This document shows positions 32,924 to 34,152 of a stretch of DNA of 34,152 nt, piece after piece. Source of the DNA: Pelargonium cotyledonis (lineage: Eukaryota > Streptophyta > Magnoliopsida > Geraniales > Geraniaceae). Both the position numbers and the translations under genes were made by a program. The notes beneath the pieces were generated by a model, which ran no database searches, was not told where the DNA came from, and saw nothing but the letters and a program-made list of their open reading frames with translations. The stretch lies in contig JAYMTA010000228.1 of assembly GCA_036897625.1 (NCBI GenBank), forward strand, positions 1-34,152, written 5' to 3'. The number at the start of each line of letters is the position of its first letter. Position 1 is the first letter of the stretch.

Positions 32924-34152
32924 CTATACTTCACCTTCTGAAACAATGTCCTCAAGACTCTGAGGCAAGCCTGAAGAGAATGTCAGGCTTGGCTTCACCT
33001 TGGGCACCACTGTGGGCTCAGCTTCCTTGTTCAGGATCTGAAGAACTCTCCTCATTGAAGGCCTCTCAGAGCTATCCGGGTTCGCGCAGCTCAAACCCAC
33101 GAGCAACAGTTTCCTCATTTCGCTCTCTTCGAACTCTCCATTCAACGTAGGATCCGCGGCCTCCATGATCTTTCCCTCTGAATATAGTCCCCAAACCCAA
33201 TCAACCAAATTCACCATCCTCTGGCTGTTCCTTTCCCTCTCAATTGGCCTCCTCCCGCAGGCCACTTCGAGCACAAGGACGCCATAGCTATATGCATCAG
33301 TTTTCTCGGTTGCTTTACCATATTGAAGATACTCCGGGGCAAGGTATCCCATGGTTCCACCCGTGAGCGTGGAAACGGGACTCTTGTTATGATCCATGAG
33401 CCTGGCCAATCCAAAATCCCCAAGTCTGGCATTGAAGTTCCTGTCGAGCATTATGTTGCTAGTCTTGATGTCCCGATGAATGACCTGCTGCTCGCATTCC
33501 TCGTGCAGGTAAGCGAGAACCGAGGCCATCCCAACAGCTATGTTGTACCTATGAGACCAATTCAACAAAGGGCCTTGTACCGATTCCCGGTACAGCATTT
33601 TGTCTAGGCTCCCGTGAGGCATCAAGTCGTAAACGAGCAACAACTCTCCCTTCTCGACGCACCAACCTTGGAGCTGAACCAAATTCTTGTGCCTCAAACA
33701 AGCAATGATGGACAATTCAGCAAGAAACTCGGTTTTACCTTCGTGGGAATGCTTCGATCTCTTGACAGCAGCAATTGCTCCGGACGGACTGAACATGGCT
33801 TTGTAGACAGTCCCGAATGCTCCATGGCCTAAGATCCTGCTAGAGTGGAACCCTCCGGTGGCAGACTTGAGTTCCTTGTAAGAAAATTCCCTCGGACCGG
33901 CCAAAAACTCGGCCTTGATGCTCTTCTCTGTCCCAACATCTTTCCATTTTCTCAGAGTAATAAATCCAAACACCGTGAGTGCAACACAGAAAAACGCCGG
34001 ACCGGCGATCCCTACCCCGAGACCGATCTTGCTACGGTGCTTACCGGACCCGCCGGACGAAATGGGGAGGTCCGGCGGCGTGACCATGACCGAGCTGTCG
34101 GAGACATTGTGGGGGAGCAATCTTGCCCTCGCCGGAGAGAACCCAGACGTGT
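32924..34152 (-). CDS. L-type lectin receptor-like kinase, LecRK-S.7 type (5' part outside the window)
   Basis: A plasma-membrane receptor kinase. The frame is open to the window edge and ends at TAG 32924-32926. At the edge, TSGFSPARAR fits the last strand of a legume-lectin domain (W-F-TSG-F), so most of the extracellular lectin domain and the start lie beyond 34152. Then a transmembrane segment (IGLGVGIAGPAFFCVALTVF), the juxtamembrane REFSYKELKSATGGF, and a full Ser/Thr kinase: GHGAFGTVY loop, AVK lysine (about 33763), HRDIKTSN (Asp near 33472), DFG (near 33418), APEYL, and a tail ending DIVSEGEV. All catalytic residues are present. FHSSRILGHGAFGTVYKAMF, KTEFLAELSIIACLRHKNL and the SLEDIVSE tail point to subgroup S.7 rather than LecRK-VIII. 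S.7 members are linked to pollen development. A start at 34120 would be a TTG and is not real. Confidence 0.92.
   Translation of the reverse strand, partial: TSGFSPARARLLPHNVSDSSVMVTPPDLPISSGGSGKHRSKIGLGVGIAGPAFFCVALTVFGFITLRKWKDVGTEKSIKAEFLAGPREFSYKELKSATGGFHSSRILGHGAFGTVYKAMFSPSGAIAAVKRSKHSHEGKTEFLAELSIIACLRHKNLVQLQGWCVEKGELLLVYDLMPHGSLDKMLYRESVQGPLLNWSHRYNIAVGMASVLAYLHEECEQQVIHRDIKTSNIMLDRNFNARLGDFGLARLMDHNKSPVSTLTGGTMGYLAPEYLQYGKATEKTDAYSYGVLVLEVACGRRPIERERNSQRMVNLVDWVWGLYSEGKIMEAADPTLNGEFEESEMRKLLLVGLSCANPDSSERPSMRRVLQILNKEAEPTVVPKVKPSLTFSSGLPQSLEDIVSEGEV

Noticed and set aside
34118..34120. Translation start of the receptor kinase at 34120
   Set aside because: The codon is TTG, the frame stays open to the window end, and lectin-domain sequence precedes it; the gene is simply cut by the window.
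1..34152. CRISPR arrays, bacterial operons, tRNA or rRNA genes
   Set aside because: The spliceosomal introns and gene families show plant nuclear DNA; no regular spaced repeats and no full cloverleaf with both promoter boxes were seen.

Overview
The window is plant nuclear DNA, almost certainly from a eudicot. The genes carry many spliceosomal introns, AT-rich introns and spacers, and short plant-type repeats. Their products are plant families: a UPL1/2-type HECT ligase, an AHG2-type PARN deadenylase and an L-type lectin receptor kinase. I cannot name the genus. Gene models were built by hand from translated similarity plus GT/AG boundaries and codon phase; no transcript evidence was available.

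Layout. (1) 189-16619, minus strand: a complete UPL1/2-like ubiquitin ligase, 15 coding exons and 3773 residues, with one 7974-bp exon; a TRIM-like miniature retrotransposon sits in its first intron. (2) 17000-18500: promoter and spacer with a SINE-like repeat. (3) 18509-21307, minus strand: two incomplete genes, the C-terminal part of a Borealin-related gene (with a probable 14-nt microexon) and an internally deleted, 3'-truncated eEF1B beta/delta-like gene, separated by a 47-bp inverted repeat. (4) 22182-26105, plus strand: a complete CCDC25/NFACT-R family gene with a probable GC-AG intron and MITE remnants. (5) 27057-31888, minus strand: a complete PARN-like deadenylase of 691 residues in seven exons, with a probable mitochondrial presequence and a copia-like LTR remnant in intron 2. 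(6) 32924-34152, minus strand: the 3' part of an LecRK-S.7-like receptor kinase, cut by the window edge.

The products do not form one pathway: protein ubiquitination, chromosome passenger function, translation elongation, an NFACT-R protein, (mitochondrial) poly(A) removal and cell-surface signalling. UPL1 and AHG2 are, to my knowledge, adjacent loci in Arabidopsis (At1g55860, At1g55870), so the two large minus-strand genes probably mark an old conserved block into which 18.5-26.1 kb has been inserted or from which it was lost elsewhere. I found no evidence for a new multi-gene system. The most unusual stretch is the island of gene fragments at 18.5-21.3 kb. The parallel uORFs whose TGA overlaps the main ATG in both UPL and PARN genes are the most interesting regulatory signal.
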